The notes under the pieces: model-generated
Database searches by the model: none
Seen by the model: the letters and a program-made list of their open reading frames with translations, nothing else
What the model was told of the DNA's origin: nothing
Origin: Nephrocerus scutellatus
Lineage: Eukaryota > Arthropoda > Insecta > Diptera > Pipunculidae
Length of the DNA: 64,000 bases
Reading direction: 5' to 3'
Assembly: GCA_947095585.1 (NCBI GenBank)
Contig: OX352763.1
Span: forward strand, 44,566,010 to 44,630,009
Shown here: positions 13,338 through 24,768 of the stretch, piece after piece
How positions within the stretch are numbered: the stretch's first letter is position 1
How the letters are laid out: every line of letters begins with the position of its first letter
Translations under genes and position numbers: made by a program

Positions 13338-15382
13338 CGATACGCTTTCGCTTCTGTATCGTGGCCCATGAACCTTGCTTCGACTGCCTTGACGTCGAGT
13401 TTGCGTCGTTTCTCATCTGGTACCTTCACGAAACATGCCGCCCCGAATCGCTTTAAATGTGTGTATACTGGTTTACGTCCGTACCAATATTCGTGGGGGG
13501 TCTTTTTCAAAATACGATTGGGCAAACGATTCTGCATAAAATTTGCCGTCACCACTGCTTCACCCCAGAAATGTTTTTCTAATTGGGCATCCGACAGCAT
13601 GCTTCGAGCCATTTCCAGCAATGAACGGTTTTTCCTTTCTGCGACACCATTTTGCTGAGGTGAATACGGGGTAGTACGCTGAACCCTTATGCCTTCCGAG
13701 TTCAAAAAGTTTATGAACTTATTTCCCACATATTCGCCACCTCCGTCGCTTCGGAATGCCTTGATACCATGACCGAATTGATTTTTCATCAACTGATGAA
13801 ATTCTTTAAATTTGACAATAGCTTCTGATTCGTCATGCAGCAGATAAACCGTAGTGTATCTAGAATAGTCATCGATAAAAGTTAAAATGTATCGCTTACC
13901 ACGGGGTGTTTTCGTCTGCATTGGACCACAGAGATCACTGTGGATGAGATCAAGCACTGCTTCCGATATCGATGTTGATTGTTTCGGAAAAGATTTTCTT
14001 GTCATTTTTCCTTCGATGCAAGCTTTGCAGTGCTCTTCGCAAACTGAGGTACATGTCCCAAGTGTCATCCCATCAACAATTTCCATTGACGGGATCTTCT
14101 TCACGATGTCTATATCTCGATGTCCCAGTATACGGTGCCAGCCGTGAATGCAATGTCGTTGCACATCCACGGCTGTGTTCACCTGCTGTTTGCTGGTTTG
14201 CATTTCATACAACCGACCATTTAAATTTCCAACGCCGACCTGACGTTTGTTGTCTTGAGTACGAATTTCACATGTCATTTCTGAGAAATTCACTCGAAAA
14301 CCCTTTTCTGCGAGCTTCTTGACTGAGATGAGATTTGTGCCAATCGATGGAATGTACAGAACGTCCATCATTTGAACAGATGTTACCTCACCGGTACTGT
14401 TGATCAAATTGAGACGAATCTTGCCTCGACCCGATACTTGAACTTCTTCACCATTTGCAACAGTGACTGTTTCGGTGTGTGTTTCGTCCAATTCCGAAAA
14501 CAATTTTCGTTCACTGCTGATGTGACATGTTGCACCCGAATCGATAATCCATCCGCTCGGCTTACCTACGAGAAACAAAAATTCTTTGATTATTTCTCTT
14601 TGTTTCACCACATTTGATTCCTGTTTCGAATTTCTGCTACCGCCGTCGCTTTTCCATTTCTGAAATTTTCTGCATTCCGCCTTCATATGACCGGGTTTCT
14701 TGCAAAAGAAACAAGTAATTTTTGCGGACGACAAAGCATTCGATCTGTTTGTTGTCACTTTCAGTGCCGAACCGGCACCCATTTCACCATCTCGAGACAT
14801 ACGCCGACGATATTCTTCAGTGACGATGTTCTTTACGACACCTACGTTGATGTCCTTCTCAGGCCTTGATTCAAGCGCTAGCACCAACCCATCGTAACTT
14901 TTCGGTAGCGAATTCATGAGCATCGCGCTCATCAAAAATTCTGGTTCGAGTTTGCCGAGAGCCAACAATTTCTGGAACATTTCTGTCATTGAATTGACGT
15001 GTTGTTGAATATCATCTCCTTCGTTCGCCATTTTTCCGACGATTTCACGCAATAATCGAATTTTATTGCCCGGCGTGTCACGCTCATGGACATCCTTTAA
15101 TGCTTTCCACGCACCTTTTGCCGTGTCGATGGTCCTGATATGCATTATTTGTGCATCGTCGACAGACAACCGCATGTACGTCAAAGCTTCTTGGTCGCTT
15201 TTATCCCAAAACGCAGCTGCTACCGCATTTTCCGCTTCTTCTGGTTTGTCCTCATTAATTGTCTTCCACAATCCTTTATGCCTTAAAATCGTTTCCATAC
15301 GAAAGCTCCAATTGAAATAGTTCGTATCGTCCAACAACTTGATTGTGCACTTGGTGCTATCTTGGTTCAACACCACCGCCAT
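13277..15382 (-). CDS. Copia-like Gag, protease and integrase
   Basis: Minus-strand frame of 701 codons starting 89 bases inside the 5' LTR edge. Order: Gag (TIKLLDDTNYFNWSFRMETI, UBN2/copia Gag type), zinc knuckle CFFCKKPGHMKAEC (CX2CX4HX4C), aspartic protease WIIDSGATCHISS, integrase zinc-binding H/C part (HRILGHRD..CEEHCKACIEGK), and rve core with DLIHSDLCGPM, FRSDGGGEYVG and NGVAERKNRSLLEMARS giving the D,D,E triad. It stops in a foreign-looking tail (about 13277-13310) because of a frameshift. Replicates by RNA intermediate in virus-like particles. Confidence 0.92.
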   Translation of the reverse strand: MAVVLNQDSTKCTIKLLDDTNYFNWSFRMETILRHKGLWKTINEDKPEEAENAVAAAFWDKSDQEALTYMRLSVDDAQIMHIRTIDTAKGAWKALKDVHERDTPGNKIRLLREIVGKMANEGDDIQQHVNSMTEMFQKLLALGKLEPEFLMSAMLMNSLPKSYDGLVLALESRPEKDINVGVVKNIVTEEYRRRMSRDGEMGAGSALKVTTNRSNALSSAKITCFFCKKPGHMKAECRKFQKWKSDGGSRNSKQESNVVKQREIIKEFLFLVGKPSGWIIDSGATCHISSERKLFSELDETHTETVTVANGEEVQVSGRGKIRLNLINSTGEVTSVQMMDVLYIPSIGTNLISVKKLAEKGFRVNFSEMTCEIRTQDNKRQVGVGNLNGRLYEMQTSKQQVNTAVDVQRHCIHGWHRILGHRDIDIVKKIPSMEIVDGMTLGTCTSVCEEHCKACIEGKMTRKSFPKQSTSISEAVLDLIHSDLCGPMQTKTPRGKRYILTFIDDYSRYTTVYLLHDESEAIVKFKEFHQLMKNQFGHGIKAFRSDGGGEYVGNKFINFLNSEGIRVQRTTPYSPQQNGVAERKNRSLLEMARSMLSDAQLEKHFWGEAVVTANFMQNRLPNRILKKTPHEYWYGRKPVYTHLKRFGAACFVKVPDEKRRKLDVKAVEARFMGHDTEAKAYRCYVPSKRIVVISFSIFNLV

Positions 15383-15456
15383 GACGATAGAATTTCAATT
15401 GAATTTCCAAATACCAAAATACTTTTACCCGGTGAGATTATTATTCACTTATACGA

Positions 15457-15470
15457 CTGGGCCCATAACC
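15457..15470 (-). other. Primer-binding site, internal tRNA-iMet type
   Basis: On the minus strand the bases just after the 5' LTR read GGTTATGGGCCCAG, the sequence I know from copia, complementary to an internal part of initiator tRNA-Met rather than to its 3' end. Seen directly; the tRNA match is from knowledge of copia. Confidence 0.85.
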
Positions 15471-15721
15471 TATTGAAATGGTAAATAGTTCGAGTGAAAA
15501 AGATAAATAATAATTTAGGATATTATTATGATACTATGAGATTTTATTGAAAAGCGTGTGTATTTCTTGAAACAGCAAAAGTAAGTAAGTAAAATATTTT
15601 TCGAATTAATATTAACAAAAATATAAAGTCATGAATGACTTGATCAGAAAGAAGTGAACAAAGTAAAGTGAATAATATACAAGTAGATAATAAATCCGCT
15701 AACATCAATTGGATTTCAACA
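15471..15721 (-). repeat. 5' LTR of the copia-like element
   Basis: 251 bp, same ends as the copy at 11274-11524. Contains aataaa-type and AT-rich stretches and the promoter on the minus strand. Followed on the plus strand by cgaag, the target duplication. Confidence 0.9.
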
Positions 15722-16033
15722 CGAAGCACTGCAACCCAAAAACAAAACAACCCCAATAGTAAACCAAGCAGCGATGCTCACGCACATAGAACACAGTCAT
15801 CATAGTATGTCATGATCTGAAGCCGCTATATAGGAAAACATTTTTGTATGGGTACCCCCCGACCTCGCGGCCCTAAAATTTGAATAGAAAGTATTGTCAC
15901 CGGAAATATGCATGTGTGCAAAATTTCAATAAAATCGGGTTTTGAAAGGTGGGTTAAAAATTGCTCACAACATCTGACCAGCCAGACAGTCCGCCAGCCA
16001 CGGGCACGCGAAGTTTATATAGAGAATTTAAAA

Positions 16034-16262
16034 AGAAGAATTCTTTGAACGAATAATAACAAATAATTTTGGAGAATATGAACGCAAATGTAGGTAGGGA
16101 GTCAGTATTCAGGCAGTACATTCATAGTTTACACGAGAACGCTTGTTACAATAGACAACGAGTCACGGAGATGACAGCAAGTAAGAATTTGGTCGTTTCG
16201 ATTACAAGTTTTACGGGTTAGAATATCCAGAAGGCCACCTGGATATGAAGAAGAAGATATGA
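16034..16262 (+). mobile_element. RTE-like LINE D, right half
   Basis: gaagaattctttgaac, atatgaacgcaaatgtaggt, caggcagtacattcatagtt and acaatagacaacgagtcac match 60536-60780 of the LINE D copy, taking up where 10267 stopped. Coding frame is interrupted. Confidence 0.75.
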
Positions 16263-16288
16263 AGTCCTGGGGCTAAGCAAAAAATAAT

Positions 16289-16744
16289 TTTTCACACGCC
16301 CATAGACGAAAGTGACTGTTTCGTACGCTATAAACTAGCCTCGATAGTAGCCCATAACAACAATAGTTATGTTATGATATAAACGTATTTTGTTATTTAC
16401 TACAATCTCAACGAACACATTGCGCATGAGCAAGAATTCTCTTTTGTTTGTCGTTTGTGATTTCTGCTTCTCTCTCGATTTAGCAGAAAAACCGGTTTGG
16501 ACGCGTGAAAAATTCATTTCTTTGTTATTTACTGCAGTCACAGCGAACACACATTCTCACATTTCTGCTTCTCTCTCGATTTAGCAAAAAAACCGGTTTG
16601 GACGCGGGAAAAATAGCGTACATGACTTGCAGAAAAGTGCTCATCGTGCTCGTTAGATTGCCGAACTCGGCTACCGCCTCGTTCGTCAAGCTTCGACCTC
16701 GCACGATAAACTCCACTTTCCTTGCTCGTTCTGTAATATACTAT
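16289..16744 (+). repeat. Dispersed repeat K, copy 2 (with internal duplication)
   Basis: Runs from ttttcacacgcccatagac to ctgtaatatactat. Compared with copies 1 and 3 it holds an extra segment: the stretch from ttgttatttactgcagtc to accggtttggacgcg(t/g)g occurs twice (about 16393-16510 and 16525-16613). No transposase or RNA-gene signature. Confidence 0.75.
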
Positions 16745-17254
16745 AAAGAGCTTAGAAGATATGAAAAAATAGTTCAACAGTGAAAGAAACAGCCTGGGAG
16801 AATAATCTCGCCCGTGAATACAACAGTACAGACAAAGAGGATCACATCAAGCGCGGAAATTCTACTGAAGAGACCGCGGTGTTACCGATTGATATTGGGG
16901 ATTGATTGGGCGGGATGCACCTGGATAATTCTTTTGAAGTTATTTCGCAAATTTTGATTCATCTCGCAATGTGATCATTTTGCAATGCCTTTTCGATTTC
17001 GATTTTCTATCTAAGATGAGAACTTACTGAACAAAAATTGCGAATGAATTAATTGCGAAATATGTACTTAAATTGTAAAACAAGAAATTGCGAAATGATC
17101 ATGACGAAATGATAAACTGCCGCGATGCCTTGTAGGGGTTAAAATTAGGAGTAAAGTACTTTTATAACGTGCTTGACGAATGGATGGAGGGGATGGTATA
17201 TATTAAAGGCACATTCCCACTGATTTTAAACAATTTGGGTCATTATTAATTCTC
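16745..17254. other. Intergenic, mostly unassigned
   Basis: 16785-16870 (agaataatctcgcccgtgaa, gcgcggaaattctac) looks like scraps of LINE D. 16960-17110 is AT-rich with several copies of aaattgcgaa(t/a). Nothing else recognised. Confidence 0.4.
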
Positions 17255-19400
17255 TTCTTTTTTATCATATTCCATATCCCCTTGTGGGTCCTAGGGTCTC
17301 TACTACGCCTACGCGCCATCGCGTGCGGTTTCTGGCAATGAGCTTCAGCTCTCTCCAACTCTTTCCCAATTGCCGTGACTCCTCCTCAACTGTTCTGCGC
17401 CATGTATTTCTCGGACGACCCGTTCTTCTACCATCCTGAGATAACGGATTCCATTGCATTGCGTAGTTTACTATGGAACTGTCGCCTTTTCGGAGTGTAT
17501 GACCAATCCACTGCCACTTCCGTCGTTGGCTGGTTGTTCCAGACCCGTTCTCTGGTAAAGATGTTCGTTAGAGATACGGTTAGGCCAGCAAACCCTCAAG
17601 ATGTTCCATAGGCACCTATTTACAAACGTTCGCAATCTTTATGTTTCTATTGGAAACTCTCTACTCTCTCTACCGGTTGTCTAGCAATGTTAACTTGAGT
17701 TACTGAGCTAGTGCAGAGCTTGATGATTTTGTTTTTGACAATATTATTCTTCAAACCCGCAACATTTGCCTCTCTTTCCACATTGGTTGTCATTTGGTGC
17801 AACTCCATAATCCTGTTTGAGAGTAAACAAACGTCGTCAGCGTAGTCCAGATGTTTGAGTTGAGATGTAAGAGTTTAACGTTTCCAGTGGATAACGCTGC
17901 GCGAAGCACATCGCTAATCACCAACAAAAAAAGTAGCGGCGATAGAATTGAACCTTGTCGTACCCCACTTAGGATCTGCAATTCCTCTGACAGCTTTCCT
18001 CTATGCATTTAGAGCCATCATAGATTGCTTTAATAATGGCTATTAGTTTATCGGGTAAACCTCTCATGCGCACGGCGAGCCAGATAAACTGTCTGTTGAC
18101 AATGTCAAACACCTTCTCAAAATCGATGAACAGCAGGTGCAGTGGTGACCGGAATTCAACGCACTGTTCAATAATGATCCACAGGATGTTGATGTGGTCT
18201 ACACAGGGGTCTCCAGTGCGGAAACCTGCTTGTTCGGCATCGAGTGTATCTTCCAGAAATTCCTTAATTCGCGCAAGTACTACTTTGGGTATTACCTTTG
18301 CAACTGCAGGAAGAACGCAAATGCCTCTCCAGTTTTTGCACTGCATAACACTACCTTTTTTAGGGAGCTTGACAATGATTCCTTTTTTCCACTCGTCGGG
18401 GAAACTTTCTGCCTCCCAAGCTCTCTCTACAAGAGCATATAAAAGCTCTGCTGATGTCGCTGGTGTTGTTGTTCTTTAGTGCGTTGATCGCGGTAACAAT
18501 GTCATCTTTACTGGCGTTGAGTTGAGGTGCGAATTCGGGAAATTGTTACTTCCGGCAGCACCGTTTGATTTGGGTTCATATCCTTGGCGAATACACGGTT
18601 AAGGACCGTACAGAAATGCTCTTTCCATCGCTTGAGCTGATCCTCATCTGAAACAAGTACGCCATCTAGGCCTTTCACCGGATGTTGGCTAGAGCGGTGA
18701 CCACCTATCAGCTCTTTGGTGATTCTGTAAACGGGTCTGCTATCGCACCTGCTCCAGATGTAAAAACATTTTTCACAACCTTCCAATGTTCTTGGATGGT
18801 TGTCGGCAGTGAGCTGCTCATTACTTCCACTCCATGCGATAAATGATCCCTTAATTGTTGGCGTCGGCTCCTCGTCTGTTTCGGACGTCTAAAAGACAGC
18901 TCCTAAAACGTCGCCTGAATGCCACATGGTCGATTTGGTTGGAAGATGATTGCCCGCGTCGAACCATCTTACTTCACTGACTCCCAGTATGTCCAAATGA
19001 AATCATCGAAGAAATTCACGTTCCAGTTGAAGAAATCTGGCATTTTGAGGTCCTTCACTCCCTGAGTCAAGGAGCGTCTTCACATTCCAGAAACCAATCT
19101 TAGTCCGGGCACAATAGCCAAAAGTCGTCATTATTTGATCATTACTTATCCGAGGCGTTGTGTCGGTTTCAGTAGCGGGCATTTTTAAGTACCGCAGGGT
19201 GCTTACCCACGTTACCTAGACTAGAAACGCTAGACCGTTCGCACTTGCAATTTTAGCCTACATGTATAAGGATTTATACACATAGTTGCCCGGGGACCAC
19301 CACTAGGAGGTAAAGCAACCACGAACTTGATTGTTGCGCTACTGTCTCCAACCAAGTTTTGAGAAGTCAGTAGTTTCCCGATCAATCGCAATGCAGATCT
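17255..19400 (-). mobile_element. RTE-like LINE (family C), degraded
   Basis: Minus-strand pieces in order: 19400-18800 (endonuclease region, only short open pieces), 18786-18508 with LKRWKEHFCTVLNRV and VSDEDQ (linker before RT), 18346-17969 with NWRGICVLPAVAKVIPKVVL, EQAGFRTGDPCVDHI and LLFIDFEKVFDIVNR (RT motifs 2-A), 18008-17790 with SGVRQGSILSPLLFLLVISD (motif B), and 17459-17265 with RTGRPRNTWRRTVEEESRQLGKSWREL (C-terminal tail typical of RTE-like elements). Frameshifts between all blocks: inactive. Confidence 0.82.
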
Positions 19401-20172
19401 CCATAGCTATTATTAATGCTATTTTCTAAATTCAAAACTTTTTGTATTTTCTTAACTTTAAACGGCCAATAATAAATTTCTCACAGTTTACTCATTTTGT
19501 TTTGGTGTTGGTGCAATACATTTACGTACGAAGTGTCGTATTGTTACGACTACTAGTAGACTGCTGACTGAAACACCCCCTTCTCTTCTCGCTGAATAGC
19601 TTGGTACCTGGTACTGTTCAACACTACTTTGGGCTAGGCAGTTTGGTCGAATGTTTTGTATGAGCACTGTACAACATCTGTCCACCTGTGCAACATTATA
19701 GACGAATCATGATCCCCACGACGGTCTCTGGGGACCGTGACCCTACTCTTCAGATATCTAATTTCCTTTCTATACTGTAAAAGATGTGATATGCGTTATC
19801 GGGTACACCTTTTTCAAGTATCTACAAGAGCTTTCTTTCAGATTTTAACTTCTTTAACCTGCACAACCTTCCAGCAAGAGGTAACACTCTCACTTAGAGC
19901 CACAATTTGTATATGTCCGGCAACATGGTTGAGCCTTGCTGGTAGACAGACCATCTTTTTTAGGTGTTCCATACATTTACTCGTAATAAAGTATTATATT
20001 ATTTTATATTAAAAAAAATACAGACAGAGTATATTTTCTTATAATAGGTACAAAAGAAATAAGGGGCATGATTGGATAGATTATACCAATATAAATTTTT
20101 TGGTCTCACAGATTTCTGTTAGCAATGCTTGTTATGTGAAAGTTATTTCGTTTCGGCTGATGTATCGTTTAT
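19401..20172. other. Intergenic, nothing recognised
   Basis: AT-rich with no repeat match inside the window. A short GC-richer patch at 19560-19740 has no clear frame. Confidence 0.4.
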
Positions 20173-20400
20173 TTAAATGCAGTTTATTCTTTCAATCAAA
20201 TAAGTGCCCGATTGCGACAATTCGTTAATAATGTTTCCAACCATAATTTCATTAAAAAGGCAATTTATCTGTCCCATTGAAATTAAATCATATTCCAAAT
20301 ATGTTGGAGGTGACTTCCCAATCCATTCGGTGCGAATCTCAGTTGTCTCCCAATCGCCGCTGTGCACGGTCGTGCTGCTCTCCAGCACACTCGGAATAAA
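20173..20400 (-). CDS. Candidate terminal exon of an unknown gene
   Basis: Minus strand. After a pyrimidine-rich tract ending ttccgag (plus ctcggaa near 20390-20397) the frame reads SVLESSTTVHSGDWETTEIR.. and on through PPTYLEYDLISMG to a stop at 20173-20175, about 75 codons. Composition is richer in G+C and more codon-like than the flanks, and it holds no low-complexity. I recognise no family. It could equally be a decayed exon or chance. It is not an exon of the phospholipase gene, whose stop lies at 24848. Confidence 0.3.
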   Translation of the reverse strand, partial: FIPSVLESSTTVHSGDWETTEIRTEWIGKSPPTYLEYDLISMGQINCLFNEIMVGNIINELSQSGTYLIERINCI

Positions 20401-20598
20401 AAAAACAACGGTGTCGTATTGTGTGTTTGCGCACAAAAAAACCAAAATATAAGTGCATACAAAATACCAACGGTTCGCCGATCAACATGTACAAAGTGCA
20501 GTACATTAAATCCGTGTGTCACATCCTCAACAGCGCAGCTAAAAAACTTAGTGAAATATAACTGTCTATGTTTTTCATTCGGCAGTTTGTTTCTGATC

Positions 20599-20910
20599 TT
20601 TTCACACGCCCATAGACGAAAGTGACTGTTTCATACACTATAACCTAGCTTCGAAAGTAGCCTTTACACACTCTAGTTACTTTATCATATAAAATACTTT
20701 TGTTATTTACTGCAGTCACAGCGAACACACATTCTCAGAGTAATTTTGTATTGCGCATAATCGATTTAGCAGAAAAACCGGTTTGGTCGTGTGAAAAATA
20801 GCGTACATTACTCGCAGAAAAGTGCTCATCGTGCTCGTTAGATTGCCGAACTCGGCTTCAAACTCGCACGATAAACTCCACTTTCCTTGCTCGTTATGTA
20901 ATATACTATA
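20599..20910 (+). repeat. Dispersed repeat K, copy 3
   Basis: From ttttcacacgcccatagac to atgtaatatactata. Lacks part of the middle found in copy 2 and carries a short deletion around 20860. Same orientation as copy 2. Confidence 0.75.
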
Positions 20911-21059
20911 TTCTTTAGCAATTAGAATAACGGATTTTTAGTGTTTGTTTCTTCTGGTGAATTGACTCATTTTGTCGTGAAGGCATAACACTGGCGACAA
21001 CTTGTGTTGATAATCCAATTTGAGACGTACTCTTCTCTATTCGGTTAAAAGAAGCGGTA

Positions 21060-23560
21060 AGTTGTGTTTTGTGTGTTTGTTTTTTTGTAGTTATGTGTGA
21101 TTTCAGAGTGGGTCTCAGCAACATACGTGGGCTGAGAACGAATTCTTTCGCTGTGTACATTATGTACATGTCCACAAGCCATCAATTCTGGAACTGAGTG
21201 AAACTCAGGTATTTGATAATTCGGAATTTAATCTGCCTGGGTATAACTTGGTGCCATTATTTTTCCATTAACGCGGACTCACAATCTATATCCGGAGTTA
21301 TGTTGGGTTTCAGCGTTATCCTCAATTTAGCCAAAGTTCCAATCCGGAATTTCATTTGGCTCAAAGTTACTGTTTCCTTTACAGGAGACAGTGTTTCAAC
21401 TCAGAGCAAGTCTGCACTGTCTGATTCAATCTTGATAATTGTCAGAAAACATCGTAGAAATGAAATCGTTATTGCGTGCGATTTTAATATACACAATTCT
21501 GGGTGGCTTCGCCATTCTGGCCATACAACACCCGAAGGAAGGAGTGTTGAGTTATATGCTGAGTTTAATAACCTTACTCAGCTTATAAGTGACCCTATAC
21601 GAATATCTGACATTGCAAATCATTCCGCGAATACCCTTGACTTGTTCCTTACCTTTCGTCCTGATAGATACTCCGTCAATGTATTATCGCCTCTAGGAAC
21701 GTCAGACCATTGTGTAGTATCAGCTAATTTCTCGTAAATAAAACACGTAATTAGAGAAAAAACCCCCAAAAAAACAGTATGGCAATACGAGAAAGCCAAT
21801 TGGGACGGCCTTAACAACTTCTTTGGGAGAATTAACTGTCGCTATTGTTTCGCGATAGCAACGTGGATGCCGCTGCTGTTGCAATCACAAACATCATCCT
21901 TATTGGTATGAGAGACTTTATCCCTTCCAGGAATAAGTCTGTTAAACCAAAGGAAGATGGATGGTATGACTCGAGCTGTAAAGAGGGTTCTAGGATTAGA
22001 AAGGTATGCTTTCGGGTTTACAAAGCAAACCCTACAGAGGAAAACCGAACAAATTTTAAACGAGCCAGAAATGATTGCAATGCCCATCTTCGGCGAGTCA
22101 AATTCGCCTACGACCAAAAATTGAAGCAAAAAATATTACAAAGGTAGTAAAAATGTTTGGTGATTCGTGAAAAAATACAGCCTCGTCGTCAATTCAAACG
22201 CTCATTAACAATGACACCCCAGTTGTCAACTTTTATGACAAATCCAATCTGTTTGCTGCGCATTTCGCAGCTAGCTCCACGCTTCCAGATGGTGTATTGC
22301 TGCCTTCTGCACATCAGAGTATTGAACAGTCTACGGACAGATATTCATTGGTACTCGTGCAGAGTTTTAAGCGAATTAAACAAATTGAAATTGAAAAGGT
22401 GTTCTTCCAAGCTAGTATTACCATTGCGTAAGCTTTTGCATCTATCCTATTCTTCTGGACTCTTCCCGAGAAGTTGGAAAACAGCCTTTGTCCAGCCCAT
22501 ACCAAAAAAAAAAGGCGAGCCGTCTACTTCCTTGTACCAACCCATAGCACTTACATCTATTCTTTCCAAGGTCATGGAAACGCTGATCAATTTTCAGTTC
22601 AAGAAATATCTTGAAACCCACGAAATACTTAGTGACCGACAGCAAAGCTGTTGCACTCGATAGTTCTAAGGCAGTTGACAAATTTGGCTTGCTCTTTTGT
22701 CTAAAATGTGTGCTTATGGAGTCGATGAAAAACTGCTTCATTGGATTAGAAACTATCTTTAGGAATGCTCAATTCAAGCTGTTTTGGACGGTTTCAAGTC
22801 TAAAGTTCATTACTTAATTGCTGGCGTTCCCCAGGGCTCAGTTTTTTCCCCGACTCTCTTCCTCATATTCTTCTGTCTCCTGTCGTCTAAGCGAATCCTA
22901 AATCCCCTGCCATTATCCATGAATGGCACTTGCATAGAGGAAACTGAAAATCTCGCAATTCTCGGTATGTGCGTTAACGTCAAGCCTCGTTAGAATGACC
23001 ACATATTTACCGTCGCCAAAAATGCTGCGAAATGTTTAGGTTTTCTAGCCCGGTGCAAGGAATATTTCACTCCCTCTGATCTTGCTACTATATACAAGGC
23101 TTTTATTCGTCCTGAACTTGAGTTCAATTGCCATATCTGGTCTGGTGCGCCTAAAACTACTTTGCTTCGCTTAAACACCGTAGGAACTTTTCCTGCTTGT
23201 CATTGTTTTATCGATTCTTCTACCAGCGGTGCTCAAGAGAAATAGCCAGCTGCATGCCACCTCTCCTCGAATTCAACCGCAATACTCGTTGCGCTCTAAA
23301 TGCTTATCAGTTTACCCTCAAGCCCATCTTCGGACGTACAGTTAAATTCAGGGATTCGTTCTTCAGCCGTACAACACGGATGTGGATTGCGCTGCCAAGC
23401 TCTGTCTTCCCACATCACTAACGCCCTTACACCCTCGTTGTGCCAAGCATATAGCCAAGCATTATAAGGGACGCGATCCATTGCGATATTGCGTAGATCT
23501 TCCAAGGATAGCTATGAACTAGAGCGAAGTGGTAAGGGTGCATCCACTGCCCGTGTCATT
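21060..23560 (+). mobile_element. LINE family B (jockey/CR1-like), internally deleted copy
   Basis: Endonuclease pieces: SNIRGLRTNSFAVYI near 21105-21160, IVIACDFNIHNSGWLRHSG and TSDHCVVSANFS in 21198-21737 (the N, D and SDH motifs of an exonuclease/endonuclease domain). RT pieces: WKTAFVQPIPKK and YQPIALTSILSKVMETLI (22157-22663), AGVPQGSVFSPTLFLIF near 22815-22880 (motif B), then a jump to MNGTCIEETENLAILGMCVN (22918 on). C-terminal part to PSSVFPHH at 23421. The YADD motif region is deleted. Several frameshifts: dead copy. Confidence 0.82.
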
Positions 23561-23644
23561 TTGTTGCACTGTTGCTGCAGGAACACTAGGACGTCATACA
23601 ACCCTTCTTATGCGTAGTAGTAGTAACACAAACCGTACTATCTC

Positions 23645-24320
23645 GCTCTTGTTAACAGAATGCATAAATATTTTGCCATTTATTTGAAGTAATTTAAACA
23701 GGCTTCAATACTGTATTTATCAAAAAATGTATCCAAGAGTATTTCTCGAAATAATCGTGTTGGTAAAAATAATTTTAAAAAATGTTGTTTTGAATTTGAC
23801 AACCTTTATATCGGTATGGCTAAAATAATTTAAAAAATGTACATTGTTTGATCTTAAAAATGAACTTTTCTTTCAAAAAAGATTAATAGTAACCTTGTGT
23901 CTAGAAGGGTTCAAGAGTTATAGGGTGTGAAGTCATGTAAGGTCAAAAGTAAGTTTTCGTTCATTTTACAAACTTTCACTTTTAACCCTGCTCCTGTTGA
24001 CCGAATGCATAAATATTGTGAGGTGGATTTGTAGAAAATTGAATAGGCTTTATTATTGCATTTGTCAAAAAAAAATTATCCGAGAGCGAATTTCGAAATA
24101 TTCGCGTTTGAAAATAAAATTTAAGAAAAGAAAAAACATTTTTGGATTTTGAAGACGTTTATATCGGTAACGGTTTCAAGAATTTAAGAAAATGTTTTTT
24201 ATTTGATCTTATAAATTTAATTTTCTTTCAAAAATGACCAACAGTGGCCTTGTAGCTAGAAGCGTTCAAGAGTTACAGGGTGTGAAGTGATGTAAGGTCA
24301 AAAGTATGTACATCTCTTCG
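23645..24320. repeat. Two-unit diverged direct duplication, about 345-bp period
   Basis: Unit 1 (about 23645-23960) and unit 2 (about 23990-24315) share gaatgcataaatatt, tttatatcggta, tttgatctta(a)aaa, tagaag(g/c)gttcaagagtta and gggtgtgaagt(c/g)atgtaagg. No coding capacity; origin unknown. Confidence 0.7.
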
Positions 24321-24762
24321 CATTAAAACGCTACGTACACCGCAGGGGATGAAAATAGACCCCCCCTACAATACGATTTTTTCACGAAATTAACCAAGGA
24401 ATCATTCCTTTAAGTATTTGCCACCTAAACGGATACACCCTGTATATATATATTTTGGTAATAAATTATACTTGTGTTCAGCACTTTAAAAAAAACTTTC
24501 ACGAATGAAAACTTTAACCATTACAAATATGAAATTATTAAAACCACAATAACAATCGGAATATGAACCAACAACACTAAATTAAATAGATATAATATTT
24601 TTTATCAGTTTAATTATAGTTTTAAAAAAAGAATAATATAGCATGTGTGCAAGGTAGGTTATTTAAGAAGGCTTAGCCGATTTTACCGAAACTAAATTAA
24701 ATATTAGTTAACAAAGTATAAACGTATATACACATACATAAAGAGTATAATAAATTGTTTTG
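24321..24762. other. AT-rich intergenic
   Basis: No gene recognised. Lies downstream of the minus-strand phospholipase gene. Confidence 0.4.
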
Positions 24763-24768
24763 TTTATT
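24763..24768 (-). terminator. Candidate poly(A) signal of the phospholipase gene
   Basis: tttatt on the plus strand, aataaa on the minus strand, 80 bases after the stop codon at 24848-24850. Other AT-rich candidates lie nearby. Confidence 0.4.

Larger units (their letters stand above)
11274..15721 (-). mobile_element. Copia-like LTR retrotransposon, nearly complete
   Basis: 4448 bp, on the minus strand, flanked by a 5-bp duplication cgaag (11269-11273, 15722-15726). Two 251-bp LTRs that differ at two positions only, so the insertion is young. Internal order on the minus strand: primer site, Gag, protease, integrase, RT, RNase H, purine tract, which is the Ty1/copia order. A frameshift in the pol reading frame near 13280-13340 makes this copy probably unable to make full Pol. 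The use of the internal tRNA-iMet primer sequence places it with copia/1731-type fly elements. Confidence 0.92.
11181..16033 (-). repeat. Second M element, split by the copia-like insertion
   Basis: Left part 11188-11273 (aaaattgttcatgtaaatta ... tgaattccactataaatgctg) and right part 15722-16033 (gaagcactgcaaccc ... gcacgcgaagtttatatag, agaatttaaaa) join into one element when 11274-15721 is removed; the intact arrangement can be compared at 48862-49252. The cgaag duplicated by the insertion is at 11269-11273 and 15722-15726. Confidence 0.75.
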
